From a virus: a DNA stretch of 21,211 bases. The position numbers and the translations under genes are program-made. Under the pieces are notes generated by a model. That model saw only the letters and a program-made list of their open reading frames with translations, had not been told where the DNA came from and did no database searches. Positions 19,195-21,211 of this stretch are shown here, piece after piece (the first letter of the stretch is position 1; every line of letters starts with the position of its first letter). The DNA lies in IMG/VR virus record IMGVR_UViG_3300035663_000123, positions 1 through 21,211 of that record; one strand, given 5' to 3'.

Positions 19195-20601
19195 TTAGTC
19201 CTTCTTAGCCATTTTGGTAGCAGTAGCGTACATAACTTCTTTTGCTCTTTCACCATAACGCTGTTTGAATCCTTCAAGCCCCTTTTTCATAGACTTGACA
19301 TATTTCTCGCGCTTTTCCATTTCACCTGAAGATAATGTGCGCTCATCAATTTGTTCGACTTCTTCTTTATTTAATTTACCGGTGCCTCTTACGACACCTC
19401 TGGAACCAGCACCAATACCCATTTTTTTAGTAGCTAATTCCATACCTGACCTTCTTTTGGCAAATCTAGCTTGATGAGGATCTCTCATTTTCTGGATTTC
19501 ATCGGAAGCTTTTGAGAGAGCCTTGTGTACGGCAGGTGCGTTTGTTTTGGAAATAGGATTAGCACCTCTCATTCCTGGAGCACCCTTATTAGTATTTGCC
19601 ATTAAACGTTTTACTTTTTGATGTTCTATACCTAACTTATTATCTTTGTCAAAGGCATCATACTGATCCTTTGCAGCAGCCTTTTTATAACGACTTAAAA
19701 GGTTTTTAGATAATTCATCTAATTGTTGATACTCTTCAGTTTGCATGAAGTTTTCGATATCTTCAATAGTAAATGTTTGTTCAACCGATTCTTGTTTTAC
19801 AGCCTGAACTGCGGGCTTTGCAACTTCAGCTTTTGCTTTACCCTGAGATTTATCTTGTGCTTTCTTGATTTCAGCATTGAACTCATCTTGTGAAGCTTCT
19901 TCTTTGATTGGATGAAAACCCATCTCTGCATGTCTTTTTCTATTTTCTGGAGTATCAACGATAACTTTTTCTCTTCCAGATGTCTTATGAACAAGCATAA
20001 CTGTTTTTTGTTTTTTCTTTACTGGACCTAAATCATCACTCTCGGCAATTTCAACTTCTTCTTTTTTCAAACCACCGCGAGCTTCAGCCGATTTAAGCAT
20101 TGCGATACGATCACGATAACCACCGGTCCCTGACTTCATGTGCTTAGAGGCTTCCATCTCACCTTTAGTAGGATTCTTGATGTGCTTCATTGTAGTTTTA
20201 GCTTGATGACTTTGTGCTTCATCAACCTGCTCAACTTCTTCTTTCTTCATTCCAGGTTCTTTTTGTGGTGCGCTCCCTGCTTTACCTTTAACTAAAGTAC
20301 CTTTAGCTTGACGAGCTAGGAATTTAGCAGCACGTTCATCATGACCAGGCATCAAACTTGTCATTGGAACTTTACCTTCAGGAGCCTTACGTTCATTTTC
20401 TGGATTGTCATAGCCTTTACCTTTGACAACTGCTTCCTTAACTGGCTTATGACCAGCACGAAGTTTGGATAGATCGCCAGCATCAATCTTGTGTTTTGGT
20501 TCACTCATCTTAGCAATAGCTTTCTGTTTTGATGAAAGTTCTGCTTCCATGACTTGTTTTACTGCCTCTGCTACTGATTTTAGAATCTTATCGTTATACA
20601 T
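19195..20601 (-). CDS. Modular Lys/Glu-rich phage protein (468 aa)
   Basis: Same architecture as the next gene. Modules in order: an N-terminal helix and ELSSKQKAIAKMSEPKHKID (21-40); NPENERKAPEGKVPMTSLMP with GHDERAAKFLARQAKG (67-101); SHQAKTTMKHIKNPTKGEME with GYRDRIAMLKSAEARGGLK (131-179); a strand-rich TVMLVHKTSGREKVIVDTPE unit (200-219); a helical LDELSKNLLSRYKKAAAKDQ unit (294-313) reaching RRSGMELATKKM (383-394); and SSGEMEKREKYVKSMKKGLE with RYGERAKEVMYATATKMAKK (424-467). E-E-V-E-Q-[VI]-D-E stands at 121-128 and 413-420, with variants at 181-187 and 291-296. No signal peptide or membrane segment. Many modules recur in proteins of aquatic T4-like phages, but none has a function I can name. 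AAGGGG lies before the ATG. A role as a head-internal or structural protein is inferred. Confidence 0.66.
   Translation of the reverse strand: MYNDKILKSVAEAVKQVMEAELSSKQKAIAKMSEPKHKIDAGDLSKLRAGHKPVKEAVVKGKGYDNPENERKAPEGKVPMTSLMPGHDERAAKFLARQAKGTLVKGKAGSAPQKEPGMKKEEVEQVDEAQSHQAKTTMKHIKNPTKGEMEASKHMKSGTGGYRDRIAMLKSAEARGGLKKEEVEIAESDDLGPVKKKQKTVMLVHKTSGREKVIVDTPENRKRHAEMGFHPIKEEASQDEFNAEIKKAQDKSQGKAKAEVAKPAVQAVKQESVEQTFTIEDIENFMQTEEYQQLDELSKNLLSRYKKAAAKDQYDAFDKDNKLGIEHQKVKRLMANTNKGAPGMRGANPISKTNAPAVHKALSKASDEIQKMRDPHQARFAKRRSGMELATKKMGIGAGSRGVVRGTGKLNKEEVEQIDERTLSSGEMEKREKYVKSMKKGLEGFKQRYGERAKEVMYATATKMAKKD
19342..19365 (-). repeat. Linker repeat E-E-V-E-Q-I-D-E (residues 413-420 of the 468-aa protein)
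   Basis: Copy of the 8-residue linker that precedes the C-terminal helical module. Codon choices differ from the other copies, pointing to selection on the peptide rather than a recent DNA duplication. Confidence 0.72.
20218..20241 (-). repeat. Linker repeat E-E-V-E-Q-V-D-E (residues 121-128 of the 468-aa protein)
   Basis: First copy of the linker in transcription order. It is followed by A-Q-S-H-Q, giving V-D-E|A, the junction closest to the T4 prohead-protease rule of a small residue after Glu. Confidence 0.72.
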
Positions 20602-20621
20602 GGTTGCCCCTTTTTAAGTTT

Positions 20622-21211
20622 TTATCTAGTAACTTCTTCCCAGTCCATAGAACCATATATGTCTGCACCATTGGAACTTGCGGCTGCGACTAAGGTTAAT
20701 TCATATGGAGTGTTTGTCAAACCGTTTCTTTCTAACTGAAATTTGAATAATGCTTCTTTTAGAATATCAATTGGTGCTGATGCTTGATTAGTTGATGCAG
20801 TAAAACCTGAAGCTAAAACTCTACCACCAGTAACCGATCCACCATCTATCTTATATTCTACCGCAGAATTATCTCCAGCACTCACCCATGTTCCACCACC
20901 AGAGGTATTCGCACCTGCTCTTACTTGCCAATTGTAATATGCATTTGAAATTCCCAAAATTGATAATGCTGTTAAAATAACAATCGCATCCAAACGATTA
21001 GGTGTTGTTTTTAATCTTATTGAAATAACAGGATAATATGTTCCTGCTGTGGGCAAATCTACTGGTGATGTAATTGGTACTTGAACTGCTTGTTGTGAGC
21101 CAAACAATTCATATCCTCCTTCAGACATTATAGAGGAACAAATCTGACTCAGTGTTGAATTACTTGTGGTTATACCTGTATTTTTTATTTCGATTCTTAA
21201 AGGTAATGATG
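20622..21211 (-). CDS. Virion-type protein of T4-like phages (partial, N-terminus off the window)
   Basis: An ATG at 21128 could start a 168-residue protein, but it has no Shine-Dalgarno. The frame stays open to the right edge, encoding LPLRIEIKNTGITTSNSTLS then QICSSIMSEGGYE, and I judge this upstream part genuine. The -R-x-E-I-x-N-T-G... and Q-I-C-S-[ST]-[IV]-x-S-E-G-G-Y motifs belong to a beta-rich protein frequent in aquatic phages. That makes the Met internal. Later stretches (TYYPVISIRLKTTPNRLDAI, GGTWVSAGDNSAVEYKIDGG, LVAAASSNGADIYGSMDWEE) fit the same family. The gene ends with VTR just before the 468-aa gene. I take it as a virion structural protein; which part of the particle is unknown. 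Confidence 0.72.
   Translation of the reverse strand, partial: SLPLRIEIKNTGITTSNSTLSQICSSIMSEGGYELFGSQQAVQVPITSPVDLPTAGTYYPVISIRLKTTPNRLDAIVILTALSILGISNAYYNWQVRAGANTSGGGTWVSAGDNSAVEYKIDGGSVTGGRVLASGFTASTNQASAPIDILKEALFKFQLERNGLTNTPYELTLVAAASSNGADIYGSMDWEEVTR

Noticed and set aside
18227-20241. CRISPR array suspected from the recurring 24-base repeats
   Set aside because: Copies are in frame, differ at codon third positions, encode one peptide and are spaced hundreds of bases apart. They are protein linkers.

Overview
The window reads as one contiguous stretch of a tailed-phage genome, most likely an aquatic T4-like myovirus of a Gram-negative host. The phage call rests on an endolysin with an adjacent inner/outer spanin pair, a T4-type zinc-finger/Toprim primase, an NrdA/NrdB reductase pair, a DexA-like exonuclease, virion-type proteins and a run of fibre-like genes. 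Every supported gene lies on the minus strand, genes are packed with ATGA/TAATG overlaps, and the DNA is A+T-rich. The host is not shown directly. The spanins and the proteobacterial style of the phage-encoded PstS make a Gram-negative (possibly betaproteobacterial) host the best inference.

Following transcription (right to left): (1) 21211-17744 holds the 3' part of a virion-type gene that runs off the edge, then two large, highly charged modular proteins (468 and 482 aa) built from short domains separated by a recurring E-E-V-E-Q-[LVI]-D-E motif. One module of the second protein looks like a complete HicA toxin domain. (2) 17711-15794 holds a probable structural protein behind a late-type promoter, and four small conserved phage proteins of unknown role. 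(3) 15794-12846 is a lysis and membrane cassette: inner spanin, lipoprotein outer spanin, GH19 endolysin, and five small membrane or exported proteins including holin candidates. (4) 12828-8078 is nucleotide and DNA metabolism: primase, ThyX, a short NrdA without the ATP cone, a thioredoxin-like protein, NrdB. (5) 8059-7052 is pstS, a host-derived phosphate-binding protein. (6) 7043-5817 holds five small unknown genes, one of which (58 aa) is easily missed. (7) 5813-1510 holds three tandem fibre/receptor-binding-type genes sharing one fold but with divergent C-termini; the middle one carries an inserted nidogen-like domain. (8) 1495-649 holds a small fibre-associated protein and a 2OG-Fe(II)-oxygenase-like protein whose true start is unclear. 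(9) 609-1 is a separate early-looking unit: a consensus sigma-70 promoter, a 59-aa protein and a DexA-like 3'-5' exonuclease cut by the window edge.

Together the genes describe a lytic programme. The reductase, thioredoxin, ThyX and primase make and use dNTPs, PstS plausibly boosts phosphate capture, and the spanins, endolysin and holin candidates lyse the cell. The fibre block sets host range, and the modular proteins are candidates for capsid-packaged cargo. I saw no tRNA, rRNA, CRISPR array, insertion sequence or integrase, and no gene-free stretch longer than 300 bases. All family assignments come from reading motifs by eye.
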